A DNA stretch of 64,000 bases from Euglena gracilis. Its lineage: Eukaryota > Euglenida > Euglenophyceae > Euglenales. A program made the translations under genes and the position numbers. The stretch covers positions 41,161,572 to 41,225,571 of the forward strand of contig CP154954.1 in NCBI GenBank assembly GCA_039621445.1, written 5' to 3'. The notes beneath the pieces were generated by a model. That model was not told the origin of the DNA. It searched no databases and saw only the letters and a program-made list of their open reading frames with translations. Position 1 is the first letter of the stretch. Every line of letters begins with the position of its first letter. Below are positions 1 through 11,269 of the stretch, in pieces.

Positions 1-1095
1 GGGGGGGGGCGTTGTACGGGGGGGGAACCCTGTGCCGGCAAAAAATTGGCCACAGGTGGGGCATGTGGCCATTTCGGGCTGCTTTTTTGCCCAGTTTTGG
101 CATTGTTGGCCATTTTGGGCCATTTTGGGCCATTTTGGCGGTTTCCTTTGCCATTTTTCGTCATTTTTTACCGTGTTTGGCCATTTGTTTTAAACGAATT
201 TTTAGCGAAAAATGCACAAAATGTCGACCGTCAAAATGGGAACCCGTTGGGGATCAACGTTTCCCGAGCCCCCCCCCCCTCATTGATGGGGGTAAAGGCA
301 AAGCCCGAGCCAAGAGGATGAAGGAAAATTGCCAGAGAAAAAGAGGATGGCGGTTGAGAACTCTCAAAGTAGCTTGTAAGCACACCATCCCCCCCAAACT
401 TGTCCCCCCCCGGACACTGTCCCATACTCGGCCAAGGGTCCAAGGGTCCGCCAAAAGAAATTTGTTGAGCCCAAATCTTGTCCACCCCCCCCCCGAACTG
501 CCCCTACCCGGGCCAGTGTTAGCCTGGGAATGGGACAAGATCAGGGGGGGATGGTAATCAAAAACTTGTTTCATTCTCCTCAGTTGCAAAGAAAAGGGTC
601 CTCGGTGCACCACTTGGAACAGAAAACGACCTGCCAGCAACATCACAATCTCGCACACTTACATCAGTTTTATTCATTTCAGAAAATTTGTGATCATTTT
701 TGGGGGATATTGGCTTTTTTCTTGCCATTTTTGTGGGGCATTTTCAGCCATTTTTTGGCAGTAATGCCAACAAATTACAAAAGAAAACTTCTGTGAAACA
801 TACAAATTTAAAAAGCTAGATTAAGTCACACAATTCTTCCTTCGCACACATAAAGATCGCACATGATCGGGGGGGGGGGGTCGTCAGACGCTGCCCGTCA
901 GTCGCCCGGTCGTTGGACAAGGGGGGCGGGAGGTAAATGCACACACACAAACACACACACACACGCGCGCGCGTGATGGCACACTAAATACAAACACCAC
1001 ACACGCCTCGCGCGCACATGCACGCACACACGTGCACATGCGCGCATACACACATAAGACACAACCAAACACCGCAGCAAACCCACTTCAAGGGC
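1..1095. other. No gene seen; low-complexity and TIR debris
   Basis: I see no supported exon here. The stretch holds G and C homopolymers, a GGCCATTTTGGG-like degenerate repeat (about 100-180), a CA/CG microsatellite (about 940-1070), and at 908-922 one copy of the GGTCGTTGGACAAGG end motif that recurs on a family of inverted-repeat elements elsewhere in the window. Confidence 0.6.
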
Positions 1096-1099
1096 AGTG

Positions 1100-1293
1100 C
1101 CCTGGCCGGCGTCATCCCCCTCCAGGGCGATGCCGCCCAGGCGGCCGCCCCCCTCTGCATCGTTGCTGTTGGCGGAGGCGCGGCGGGGCGGAGGGGCCGG
1201 CGGTTCCGCCCCACCGGGGCCTGAGCTTCCCTTTGGGGACAGAGAGGCCAGCGGGCACGGCGTACTGAATGTGTCCTGGCCGCCTCCGTGCAT
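1100..1293 (-). CDS. Possible exon, Gly/Pro/Ala-rich, unknown
   Basis: An open minus-strand stretch rich in Pro, Gly and Ala. It reads through segments such as LGGIALEGDDAGQGTALEVG with mostly G or C at third positions. It lies downstream of the better exon at 1587-1755 and could belong to the same gene. No domain is recognised. Both borders are uncertain, and the neighbouring CA repeat cannot be coding. GC-rich composition alone could give this appearance. Confidence 0.28.
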
Positions 1294-1586
1294 ACATGTA
1301 GGGTTTGCATCTCAGGGAACTGCGGCAGGCAATTTCCGTCCGGATATCATTTGGGGGAGTTGATGCTGCCCTGTGACGACCCTGAAAGAGACGAGTGCCA
1401 TATCCCGCTGGCATGGTAGCCGCCTGCCCCCGCTAGACGATTGCTCCACAACGGCAGTGGAGTCTATGCAACCAGGTTTGGGGGGAAGTGAATTGGGGAA
1501 AAGAGGAGGATTTCGTGACACACACACACACACACACACCCACCCAAGCACACCTCAGGCCCCCCGCCTCATTTCCCCGTTGCCAC

Positions 1587-1755
1587 GGCCCAGGTGGCGC
1601 AGAAAACCCATCACAGCAGCGGCCCTCCTGGGTGGCATGTGCCGCTGCAAGACCTCCAGGAGGGGCACGAGTCGTTCCACCGTCAGCACGTCTGGGTGGA
1701 CCTTCACCAGCCGCTCCGCCAGCGCCGCGCAGCCGGTGGCGGGGGTCAAATGCCG
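1587..1755 (-). CDS. Probable exon, helical Leu-rich protein, unknown
   Basis: A minus-strand exon candidate coding an amphipathic, leucine-rich helical segment. Pieces include CAALAERLVKVHPDVLTVE and LVPLLEVLQRHMPPRRAAAV. Third positions are strongly G/C, and the hydrophobic spacing resembles stacked helices of the HEAT or armadillo kind, although no family can be assigned. A CAG precedes position 1755 as a possible acceptor, and GT at 1586-1585 is a possible donor. It lies in the same orientation as exons at 6217-6375, 7595-7696 and 11130-11246 and may be a 3' part of that gene, but splice linkage is not shown. Confidence 0.45.
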
Positions 1756-1839
1756 CTGCCCGCAGAGCCGGGTCTCGCCACACAACGGTTTTTAATTGTG
1801 TGTTGGTGTGTGGTGTGAGCTGCCCAGTGGGGGGGGGGG

Positions 1840-1871
1840 GTTGAGTGAATGAGTGAGTGAATGAGGGTGTG

Positions 1872-1906
<35 letters not shown>

Positions 1907-2030
1907 GGTGGGCAGGTGTGTTTGTGTGCGTGCGGGTTTGTGTTTGTGCATGTGTTTGCGTGCGTTACGGTGCCCCATGGTGGTGTGTGTGAGGGCGTGC
2001 GTTTTTTTTTTGAAAGAAACACATTTATTT
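1840..2030. repeat. TG/GGGT microsatellite
   Basis: Alternating TG, GTGA and GGGT runs followed by an A/T run. Long reading frames through it (Cys-Val or Thr-His strings) are repeat artefacts. Confidence 0.9.
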
Positions 2031-2164
2031 CCTCAAAAAAAAACGTGTCTTAAAACACCCTGTCAAAAAACGATGACCATCCAAGGGGGGCTGGGTAGCC
2101 CAGTTCAGTTCATTTGGGGGCAGCATACGGCTGGTCTACGGCTGGCCAACGGCGTGACGGAAGC

Positions 2165-2560
2165 TGGTGTCAAGCTAATTTGAGCAGCAAATGCCTAATT
2201 TGGTGTCCGTTCCGAATTCCTGACTTTAGTGTGCCAATCCCTTTTTTGAGTGCAAATTCCTAATTTTGGGTGCAAAACACTGAATTTTGAGTGGTGATCC
2301 CTTATTATTTGATGAGTAATTTTGAGTGGGAAATTCCTAATTTGTGACAAGGCTCCTAATTTTGAGGAGCGAATGCCAAATATGGGTTGGCAAATGCCTA
2401 TTGGGTGTAAAATCCTATTCTCGGGTAATTCTGGGAGGCAAATTCCTAATTTGGTGTGCAAAAATGCATTATTATTTGGGTGAAAATTGCTCAATTTCAG
2501 TGGCTAATGCCAAATTTGGTGTGCAAATGCTTTATGTTGGGTACCAAATCTTCAGATGAG
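2165..2560. repeat. Degenerate ~25-bp AT-rich tandem repeat
   Basis: About fifteen diverged copies of a unit resembling TGCAAATTCCTAATTTTGAG. Spacing is irregular at roughly 22-35 bp. It is not coding. Confidence 0.7.
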
Positions 2561-2659
2561 AGCTGATGATTGACAAATTGGGGCAATGCAATATTTTTTG
2601 AAAAAAAAATTGCAGCAAGGTCAATCTTCTATACATCCCCCAAATGCCAAATGAGTGCT

Positions 2660-2905
2660 AAATGAGGTAACCCCCCCAAATAACCTGACGGGGTGCCTGG
2701 CTATTGGAACCAACTTTTGGCCCTGCACCCCCCCCAGCCAGGTTATTTGGGCCCTTTTTTCAGCGCCATAAAGGAATTTTGCCTAAAAAGGGGGTTCCAA
2801 GCAGGCAAGGACAGTCATCCCCAGTTTTTGGTCTCCGGTGGGGTCCGGTGGGATCCAGTGGGATCCGGTGGGATCCGGTGGGGTTCCGGTGGGTTGCCTT
2901 GGGGG
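2660..2905. repeat. Dispersed repeat with CCAGGTTATT and GGTGGGATCC motifs
   Basis: The AACCTGNCGGGGTGCC...CCAGGTTATTTGGGCCC block recurs at 30838-31040 and partly at 3937-4030. It is followed by tandem GGTGGGATCC units, which recur at 3830-3925. This looks like debris of one dispersed element family. Confidence 0.7.
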
Positions 2906-4870
2906 GGGGGGACCGGGAAAAAAACACATGCAACAAAATGGTTTGCCCACAGATATTCTTGTTCAAATCATGCAGTAGGCGCACAGCATAACCAATGCAT
3001 GGCCCCTGGGGTCAGAGCCTTGGCCTCTTTTTTTTTGTCCCACATGAGTCACCTTTTGGCTCAGTTTAATGGGCCAGCCAGGTGCTCGGGATCTTTTGCC
3101 CCGTCGCCACATGGGATCACCATTACTGTACTCATTGCTCACTCATTGCTCAGGGTCGTCGGTTTCATCCGGGGGGGGGGGGCACCCGCAAAAGCGCCAT
3201 TGATCACAAAATTGCAATAAAAAAGCATTTTGAGTGAATTTGGTCATTTTTTAGGTGTTTTTGTTCCAAATCATCTGGTTTTGCCACCAGATCTCGCCAA
3301 GTCTGTACCAACGGTCACCGAATCTGTGCAAGTGGCCACAAAATGACCAAAAGTCACCAAAGAGGGGCAAAAAGTGGAAAAGAAGCAGTCCTAAAATGGA
3401 CAAAAATGTGCAAAAACAGCCAGAAACAGCCAAAGATAGGCATAAATGAAGCAAAAATGCATTCAAACAGCCAAAAGTGGTCTGAATCGCCCAATGCAGT
3501 CCAAAGTGGCCAAAGGAGGCCAAAAGTTGCTGATTTGCAGGAAACCAGACAAAAAAAGAATAGAAATCAACTACAGATGGGGTGCTGGTGGAAACTTAGT
3601 GAAAATTGCATGTTCGGAATTGATTCTTCCATGCGGTGCGGAAGCATCCCCAATGACAACCAAATATTTGCCATTGTGAATAATTTCCTGCAACTTTTTT
3701 TGACCTGAAGGAGATGGTCTTTTATGATAATAAAAAAAAGGCAATACATTGTTTGTGCATCCCTCTTTGCAGCATGAGACTTCAGGGTCATAAATACAGA
3801 AGAAAAATTTGTGGAATGGGAAAAAAATCTCCGGTGGGATCCGATGGGGTCCGGTGGGGTTCGGTGGGAACCCACTAGTCAAATGGTCAAAAAATCCCCG
3901 ATGGGATCCGGTGGGATCCGGTGGCTGTCCTTGCCTGGTTCCAAGTTACTGGAACCATCTTTTTTGCCCCTCCCCCCGCCAGGTTATTCGGCCCCCACCA
4001 GGAGCAAAGCTGTTGGGGGGGGGGGGTTACCAGGGGGGAGGTAGTGGGGGAAAATGGGGTGAAATTCCTAAAAAAAAAATCTCATTTAAAAATGAGAAGA
4101 TTTAATGGCTTCCTTTGAATAAAACAGCATGGGAAATTTGTCAGGCAACATTGCTTTGTTTTGGAAAAACTCTGCCAACACCTGCAATTGTTTGAGCAGT
4201 AAAATAATTGACCATGCCTGAGTCGTGAGAGTAAATGACTCTCTTCTGGAATGAATTTTTTTTCACCGTCATTTGTTCGTTCATCGTCGTTTGAAATGTT
4301 AAGTCTGATGTCTGATGTCTAAGTCAAATGGAATGCCATTGATCCCTGCCGCCCTTGTGCCAACGGATGGTCAGAATATTGCTCTGGCTTGGAGGGAGGA
4401 GAAGGCAATTGCTTGTCTTTGAATTAGGGCGTCGCTTCAGCCGGAACTAGCAGCCTTTTTCCCAGCGACGGTCTCAGGGCTGAACGGGAATCCCTAAAAC
4501 CCAATAGGTGTTGTGGGGGGATGTGTGAGGGAGTTCTCCTCTCCAAACAAACACGGGGGGATCTTGAAAACAAATAAAACAAAATGCTCATTCTTGAAAT
4601 TTCTTGAACTTTTTCCCATATAGAAAATACCCAAACTTCATGCCTTAACTTTTTTCGCCCTTTGAGTACTTTGAGTGCGGGAAAGGCTTCCTTGCTATTT
4701 TGGAACCAGGCAAGGCGGGGGGTGTCGGGACACCCACTGCCAACGTCTAAATCTGCCTCGCCACCATACCCTTCCGAGGGGGAGGACCCCCCCCTTACCA
4801 CCCACCTCAAAATTGAGAGGCTTCCGATCCATCCTGGTGGGGTCAGGCGACTGGACTGGAGTAGCCTCCT
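2906..4870. repeat. Intergenic/intronic repeats
   Basis: No exon is supported. The block 3335-3610 (repeated CCAAAAGTGG and CAGCCA units) is a diverged copy of 19075-19420. The GGTGGGATCC array recurs at 3830-3925. The remainder is AT-rich unique sequence. Confidence 0.6.
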
Positions 4871-4904
4871 CCCGTCCACAGGCGCAGTCCCCCCTCTGGG
4901 CTGA

Positions 4905-5081
4905 GGTGGATGCGGCGGATGCGGATGCCGCCCAGCGGGGCACGGTAGGCGACCGCCAGGGAGACGTCCTGGTAGTGGACCGCCAACCGCACTGGTTGGC
5001 CCCGCGCCAAAGCTCGGGAGTCCAAAACGAGCAGCGCACTTCAACCACGGCGATGCGAGGGTCGCCCGGGAAAACGGGCAG
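4905..5081 (-). CDS. Possible exon(s), beta-rich unknown protein, frame break
   Basis: Two adjacent open segments on the minus strand look coding but are in different frames. The first contains LPVFPGDPRIAVVEV (about 5081-5035). The second contains ARGQPVRLAVHYQDVSLAV (about 5030-4910). The bias to G/C at third positions is strong in both. CTG at 5089-5087 followed by five bases places the start at 5081 on the nonconventional intron geometry. The break may be a one-base error, a frameshift or a very small intron. No domain is recognised. Confidence 0.35.
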
Positions 5082-5084
5082 GGT

Positions 5085-5340
5085 GACAGTAGGAGGATCC
5101 TTCGTTGGAGGAGTCTCTCGAGACTCCTTGAACGTGCTTGAACACATTCGAGGAGGCTCTCAGGCCTCCTCGAATGTCGTTCGAGCTCGTTCGAGCAGGC
5201 TCGAAAGTCTCCTCGAATGTCGTTCGAGGTGGTTCGAGGAGGCTGTTTAAGCCCACCTGAGGGGGAGGGAATGAAAACGTTCGAGGAGGCTCGAGATCGA
5301 ACGTTTGAGCTCGAGCCTCCTCCTACGGAAACCGACCCCC
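5085..5340. repeat. Short element with GTTCGAG/CTCGAAC repeats
   Basis: Bounded by GTAGGAGGA and TCCTCCTAC, with several inverted GTTCGAG/CTCGAAC units inside. A smaller relative lies at about 6612-6686. It resembles a small inverted-repeat element. Confidence 0.55.
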
Positions 5341-6210
5341 GTGAAAACGCTTGAGCAGTTGCGCAGATGGCCCACTTGGTCAATTGTCATCCTTGTTCAC
5401 ACTTGAATACCTTCAGCACACATTAAAAGGAGGGGGCTGAAGCTTAGATTTGGGTTCGGTGCCGAGAGCAGCGACACAAAATTCGCACCTTTGGTTTTTC
5501 TTTGCTGCCCAGCATTCTTGGGGTTTCTTGGCGTTGGTAATAATAAACATATGCAAAGGGGGGATCACAGCACATCGTCCCAAAATATTCAACGGCAACA
5601 CTTCTTCCTGCGCATTGCTGACCCCTCGTCAAGATTACACATTATTTGTTTATGAGCTTCAGAAAAATGCTGAAAAACAAGGCACATAACAACTTAACCA
5701 AGGCGTGCCAGTCAAAAAAAATTCGGGATCACCCATCACTTGGTGCTGGGCGGAGTTTAATCCAGAAGTTGCCATGAGTTGATAATCCATGCTTCCAACC
5801 CATCATCAAACCCTTCGCTAGGGACAATTGTCGTGTGTGCATGTGTACGCGTGTGGGGGGGGGGGGGGGAGGTGCGTGCGTGCGTGTGCGTGTGCATGTC
5901 CATGTTTTCTTCTCAAATCAATCAAACAACTTCACACCAAACGAATTTGGGGATATCCTCTGCACACTCCTATGGTGACGTTCCAGGATTCCAGGCTGAT
6001 CTGAGGCTGGACTGGCTGAAACAAACCAGCTCCTAAACATTTTTGTTTTGGTGTTTTTCCTCAAAGGTTGAGACCTATGGAGAAATTGTTGCGCAGAAAT
6101 TATCACGAAGAGTTGGTTTTGGTGCATAGGACACTGACTCTCTCTCCAGGGTCAGGGGTTGCGACGTTTTGTTGCGACACAAACGAAGCCCGGGCTGAGC
6201 CATGGCGCGG
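5341..6210. other. No gene seen
   Basis: Mixed unique sequence with a GT microsatellite at about 5827-5900. No reading frame with convincing codon bias was found on either strand. Confidence 0.5.
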
Positions 6211-6216
6211 ATGGAC

Positions 6217-6375
6217 CTTGAGGTCGACGTCCTCCGGGTCGCCCCCGCTGCTGCGGATGGAGGAGCGCGGGGTGAGGGAGGCGCCGTCCGGGTCCCGGCC
6301 GCCCTTCTTCTTCCCCAGCTTGCTCCACCACGTCGGCTTCAGGTCGCAGTGGCGCACCGGTCCCGCGAGGCACAG
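6217..6375 (-). CDS. Probable exon, basic Gly/Ser-rich protein, unknown
   Basis: Exactly 53 codons on the minus strand. The exon begins Leu-Cys-Leu-Ala-Gly, includes PTWWSKLGKKKGGRDPDG, and ends Asp-Val-Asp-Leu-Lys. Third positions are almost all G/C. The 5' border has CTG at 6383-6381 followed by GGGCC, the same ending as the gene B nonconventional intron. The 3' border has AAG followed by GT, an ordinary donor. It lies downstream of, and in the same orientation as, exons at 11130-11246 and 7595-7696, so it probably continues that gene, but the joining phase was not proven. No domain family is recognised. Confidence 0.55.
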
Positions 6376-6876
6376 GGCCCCAGGGACCCCCTGGCTGGCC
6401 CCTGCCTGCCCCCCCCTTCCGTGGAAGCAGCCCTGTCCTTCCGAGGATGGAACGACAGAGTTCAGCGGAAGTTCGGAAGACCTCCGAGCGTCCACGTCCG
6501 AGCTCGTGGGTTGAACCGTTCCATGCTCCGTGGTGTGAAAGTCACAGATACGGAGCTCTGGTGAGTTTTGGCCGAAAGCGAACATAGAAAAATGAATTTG
6601 GTGGGGTGGGTCCTTCGGGGATCCTCGAATTTCGTTTGAGGATGCTTGAGCTCGGACGTTCAAGCTCGAGCATCCTCCTACAGCAACTACAGCAACTCTC
6701 CTGGGGACCTCCCACACGCAGGGGGGGGGGATGCGCTGGCCTGGGCCCAGAAAAAAATGCGCAAAAAATGAAAAAAAAATGCGAAACATGCACGCAAAAC
6801 GGCAGTGTGAAGGAAAAAGGCACCACTCAAAAAAAACCAGAATGAAACTGCAACATATAAAAAAAGCCGTAAATTC
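6376..6876. other. Intronic or intergenic, no gene seen
   Basis: Contains a small GTTCGAG/CTCGAGC element (about 6612-6686) and poly-A/poly-G tracts. No exon is supported. Confidence 0.5.
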
Positions 6877-7388
6877 TTACCCGCCCCCCCCCGGGCAATT
6901 GACGCCCCCGGGCAATTGACGCCCCCGGGCAATTGACGCCCCCGGGCAATTGACGCCCCCGGGCAATTGTCACCCCTGGCTGTGCCGGCCAATTTGTCAC
7001 CCCGGAAATTGTCACCCCCGTCCGTGCTGCCCAATTTGTCACCCCCCCCTACAGAAGATGTTTGTGAACTTTCTTTTCACCAACACGACTCGATTGATCC
7101 TCTATTTCGCCACAACATGCTGAGAAATGTCACATACCAAATGCTCTGCACAATATCACGACCATAGCTGCATTTTTGCGTGTTCACTGGTGTTTCAGAT
7201 GGTGTTTTTGGCCATTTGGATTTAATGTGGCCTACATGGGTGGGCAATTGACGCCCCCGGGCAATTGACGCCCCCGGGCAATTGTCACCCCCCTCTGTGC
7301 TGGCCAAATTGTCACCCCGGGAAATTGTCACCCCCCTCCGTGCTGCCCGATTTGTCACGCGACAATTGCCCGGGGGGGGGCGGATAAG
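6877..7388. mobile_element. TIR element, GGGCAATTG family, copy 1
   Basis: About 512 bp. The ends are inverted copies of TACCCGCCCCCCCCCGGGC with CAATTG just inside, followed by tandem GGGCAATTGACGCCCCC-type units. The internal 200 bp (7047-7250) is shared in reverse orientation with 27120-27325 of copy 3. It has no coding capacity, so I read it as a miniature inverted-repeat transposon. The exact target duplication is unclear. Confidence 0.75.
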
Positions 7389-7594
7389 ATGCAAAAAATG
7401 CGCGAAAAAAAATCAAAAAAAAGCGCAAAAATGCGCATTTTTCCAAAAATCCGGAAAATGCGCAAAAAAAAAATGCGCAAAAATGCGAAAAAATGCGAAA
7501 CGCATCCCCCCCCCTTGCACACGGCTCCACTGACGTGTGGCCACGGCTGGGGAGGGGGGACACTGCGTGATGTGTGTGTGCTGCACGAGATCCC

Positions 7595-7696
7595 CTCAAG
7601 CCAGGGGGTCGACAGGAATTCGTCGCTCTGGATGGGGCTGTCGGGTGGCTTCGCCCGCTTCTTCAGCTGCAGCTCCGCCACAGTCTGGAGCGTGTC
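7595..7696 (-). CDS. Exon of unidentified gene, joins 11130-11246
   Basis: Thirty-four codons on the minus strand, beginning Asp-Thr-Leu-Gln-Thr-Val-Ala-Glu-Leu and including [18 protein letters not shown]. The 5' border fits a nonconventional intron. CTG lies at 7704-7702 followed by five bases, and GGGCCGGCCTG here is the exact complement of CAGGCCGGCCC just inside the exon ending at 11130. Both borders are phase 0, so the reading frame is kept. The 3' end is uncertain because the frame stays open a little further. The segment is charged and probably disordered. Its function is unknown. Confidence 0.6.
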
Positions 7697-7785
7697 CGAG
7701 GCAGGCCGGCCCACCCGGCGGTGCTGCGTGCGTCAAAACTCAGTTGGGGGTGCAGCACTTCCATGTGGTGTGGTGTGGTGTGTGT

Positions 7786-8092
<307 letters not shown>

Positions 8093-8205
8093 AGGGGGAA
8101 AGATAGGCGGGTGACTCGATTGTCAACCCGACAGGCGGATGGCATTGCGGGGGTGGGGGCCAAGGGGGTGACGGGCTGCAGTTGTGCTCGAATGAATGTT
8201 TGAAG

Positions 8206-9221
8206 CAGACATTCATTTAGTGTGGTTCACAAAAGACGTGTGAACCACAAATTTTTTTCTGGTGTCCACAGGTGAACCACAAATTTCTTATGGTGTCCAC
8301 AGGTGAACCACAAATTTTTTTCTTGTGTCCACAGGTGAACCACAAATTTTTTTTTTGTGTCCACAGGTGAACCACAAAATTTTTTGAGGTGTCTACAAAA
8401 AATTTTATGGTCCACAAAAATTGATTGAGGATCGAAAAAAAATTACACCTAAAGGAGGATTGATCTTTAGACACCTCAGCCACATTCTGAGCCTTGGCCC
8501 CGGCTCAATCCACGAAGCGTGGCAGTTGAAATTAGACAGATTGCTATCGAAAGTTCTCAAGCAGACGTGCTGCATAGACAACTTACCCAACAAGAGTACC
8601 ATCAAAAAGTTAAGTAGTGGCAGCGATGAAGCGGAATTCCGCTTCATGCAAGCAGAAACACGCGACATTATCGTGGGGCTTTGGCATGGTTGTGGACATT
8701 GGGAGCGTTGTGGGGCATTGTGCATGTTTTTTACATTACATTATGTATGATTCATTGCGTTCAGTTTTCGTTGCACATCTCCTGCTTTTGAAGCGGAATG
8801 CAATATTTACCGCTTCCATTTTTTATTTTTTCTATTTCGTTCCTTCGGGGCCTACGGCAACAGAAACAACGCTTGTTTTTGTCGGTTCCTCCTGTTCATA
8901 TATTTCTTGATTGGTTTTGTTGATTACTAGAATTCGAAAGTAAATTGACCTTCTTAGGTCTGTTTTCGACTGTATAGGTAACCAGAATTTTTGGCCAACT
9001 TACGCCGCCTGAGTCAAACATGTTCAAAGAAGATTGCTTAATTGCTGTTGATGAGAAAGAAAATGATGCAAATGTCAGCAGGCGGTGGAAAAATTTTTGG
9101 TGTCCACATGTGAACCACAAATATTATTTTGGTGTCCACAGGTGAACCACAAAAATTTTTGTGGTGTCCACAGTGAACCACAAAATGACAACCTTGGTGT
9201 ACCACACTAAATGAATGTCTG
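8206..9221. mobile_element. hAT-like non-autonomous transposon, 1,016 bp
   Basis: The ends are inverted CAGACATTCATTTAGTGTGG copies with about one mismatch over 25 bp. They are flanked by a perfect 8-bp duplication GTTTGAAG (8198-8205 and 9222-9229). The interior has direct repeats of GGTGTCCACAGGTGAACCAC near both ends. Positions about 8610-9011 match the right arm of the 7-kb element at 53729-60776, including GAAGCGG hairpins and an AACTTACGCCGCCTGAG end. The 8-bp duplication and CAG start fit the hAT superfamily. No transposase is present. Confidence 0.85.
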
Positions 9222-9407
9222 GTTTGAAGGGATAAGTAGCCTCTTCACCAAAACCATATCCAAGACAATCCAACCTCCCCCAGTCAGAGACACTGTGCCA
9301 TACGGCAGGGTATGCTTCGGTGTGTCCGACTTCAAGGTCAGCTCTTCCCAATGCAATCCGAACATCCCTGCTACATCTCCCCGGTGTGGAGGAGGATCTT
9401 TGCTACC

Positions 9408-9604
9408 TGTCCCCCCCCCGGGCCATTGTCGCGTGACAAATTGGGCAGCACGGAGGGGGGTGACAATTTCCTGGGGTGACAATTTGGCCGGCACAGAGGG
9501 GGGTGACAATTGCCCGGGGGCGTCAATTGCCCCGGGGGCGTCAATTGCCCGGGGGCGTCAATTTCCTGGGGGTGTCAATTGCCCGGGGGGGGGGGCGGGT
9601 AAGG
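9408..9604. mobile_element. TIR element, GGGCAATTG family, short copy 2
   Basis: About 200 bp, made almost entirely of the terminal GGGCAATTG/GTGACAATT units. It starts with a C-run then GGGCCATTGTCG and ends CAATTGCCCGGGG...GCGGGTA. It lacks the internal 200 bp found in copies 1 and 3. Confidence 0.65.
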
Positions 9605-10345
9605 GACCCGGGGGTGGAGGATTTTTAGGGTTTGGGGGTTCAGCAGCAACCCACCAACCAGGCCACCCCACGGGGGGGAGGGGTGGGGGCTCGACGAGGT
9701 CATTTAGCTCACAAAAAAATGAGGCTACCACCGAAAGCATGGGGAAACCCCCCTGAAGGGAGGTTTTCCCAGTGGGCCCAACTGAACCCGCTCACCCCCC
9801 CACGAGCCAAAAATCAGTCCTGGTGACCGCCAGGAAGAAAATTTTGCCCAACAAAAATCGGTTGAAAGAAAATGCAATTTTGGTTCCTTTTAGGGCAAAA
9901 TATTATCAAAATTGCAAAAAAAATTCGGCGTGAAGCGCAGGAGGGAAAAAAATCACCTCCAGGGGGGGGTCCAGGTGCCCCGGAATCAATCCGGAGCCCC
10001 CTTGGCAGGTGTTGGGGGATGGGCTGGGCCAGGCATTATTTTTAAGGTGCTTTAAAAAGAACCTAAAATCCCCTAGAAGAAAACGTTTTTTAAAATTTTC
10101 GGCCAGAGTTCCTGGGATAAAAAATCCCAAACCTTCAAAAAACCTCGAAAAATTTCTGGCGGGACCCCACTTTTGGGAGGTCAATTTGACCCACTTTTGG
10201 GAGGTCAATTTTGGGGTCAAAAAAATTCGGCGCTTCGCAGCGAAAAAAAAGCGAAAATGACCAAGGTCGCGCCTTTGGCGGGGGACCCACAAGACCTTGG
10301 GGGGTGGCAGGGGGAGGGATCAAACTGACCCCCCCCACCAGGGGT
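9605..10345. other. No gene seen
   Basis: Contains paired GGGAGGTCAATTTGACC-type units at about 10174-10215 and a GGCGCTTCGC motif (about 10218). No exon-like codon bias was found. Confidence 0.5.
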
Positions 10346-10349
10346 CCAA

Positions 10350-10470
10350 AGTAATAATAATAACAACAACAACAACAACAACAACAATAATAATAATAAT
10401 AATAATAATAATGATGATGATGATGATGATGATGATGATAACAACAACAACAACAACAATAATAATAATA

Positions 10471-10534
<64 letters not shown>

Positions 10535-10571
10535 CAACAACAACAACAACAGCAGCAATAACAACAACAAC

Positions 10572-10607
<36 letters not shown>

Positions 10608-10616
10608 TAATAATAC

Positions 10617-10673
<57 letters not shown>

Positions 10674-10674
10674 A

Positions 10675-10772
<98 letters not shown>
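10350..10772. repeat. Compound trinucleotide array (AAT/AAC/ATG)
   Basis: About 420 bp of interleaved (AAT)n, (AAC)n and (ATG)n blocks, with (ATG)n last and longest. It gives long Met, Ile, Thr, His, Tyr or Ser strings in all frames, none of which I treat as genes. Confidence 0.95.
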
Positions 10773-11129
10773 AACAAATCGCTGAATCCAACATAATTCT
10801 GTTTATCACCATATGACTGTCCAGCACTCCCCAGCAATATTGGTCCAAAGTGGCATCTTTGATGGTCACACTCATGAAATTGCCAAATCAGATTTGGGTG
10901 GATTTGAGGACAATTCATGCGGGGGTGGGGGGGGGGTTGGCTTTGGTGTGGCAGCCCGGGGTTATCTTGGGGGGTGGTTTGTTCGTGGGGGAGGTTTACA
11001 AGCGGGGCAGGGTTCAATGGGCTCCGCCTTCTCCAAGGGTCGTAGCCCCATTTTGGTTGGGAATGGCGCAGCCATTCCCAACCCCCCCCCCCCCCGCCCT
11101 CCCCTTCCCCCCTCCGGGCCGGCCTGGGG

Positions 11130-11246
11130 GGCGCCCCACGCCTTCTTCAGCTGGGCCGCCAGGGAGCGGTACGCGTCGGCCAGCTCGGCGGGCTCCAGGA
11201 AGCCGTCGTTCTCCTCCAGCACGTCTGCCAGCGCCGCCCGGCCCTC
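11130..11246 (-). CDS. Exon of unidentified gene, acidic helical segment
   Basis: Thirty-nine codons on the minus strand with very strong coding bias. The product is acidic and helical, for example ALADVLEENDGFLEPAEL followed by AYRSLAAQLKKAWG. The acidic helix-loop-helix flavour recalls an EF-hand, but the DxDxDG loop is not present, so I do not call one. The 5' border can be read as conventional (CAG at about 11257) or as nonconventional (CTG plus five bases ending at 11247). The 3' border is a clear nonconventional intron. It starts at 11129 with CCC then CAGGCCGGCCC, pairing with GGGCCGGCCTG at 7712-7702. That joins it in phase to the exon at 7696. Confidence 0.62.
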
Positions 11247-11269
11247 CTCCCCAGGGCTGCCGGGACAGG

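Noticed and set aside
5779-6036. An 85-codon plus-strand frame
   Set aside because: Runs through a GT microsatellite and G-run, with no coding bias outside them.
8421-8750. A 109-codon plus-strand frame as a gene
   Set aside because: It lies across the hAT-like element and the fragment of the 7-kb element, has no third-position bias, and contains the GAAGCGG palindrome in its middle.
11130-11246. EF-hand in the acidic exon
   Set aside because: The EENDGFLEPAEL stretch lacks the Asp-x-Asp-x-Asp-Gly loop spacing.
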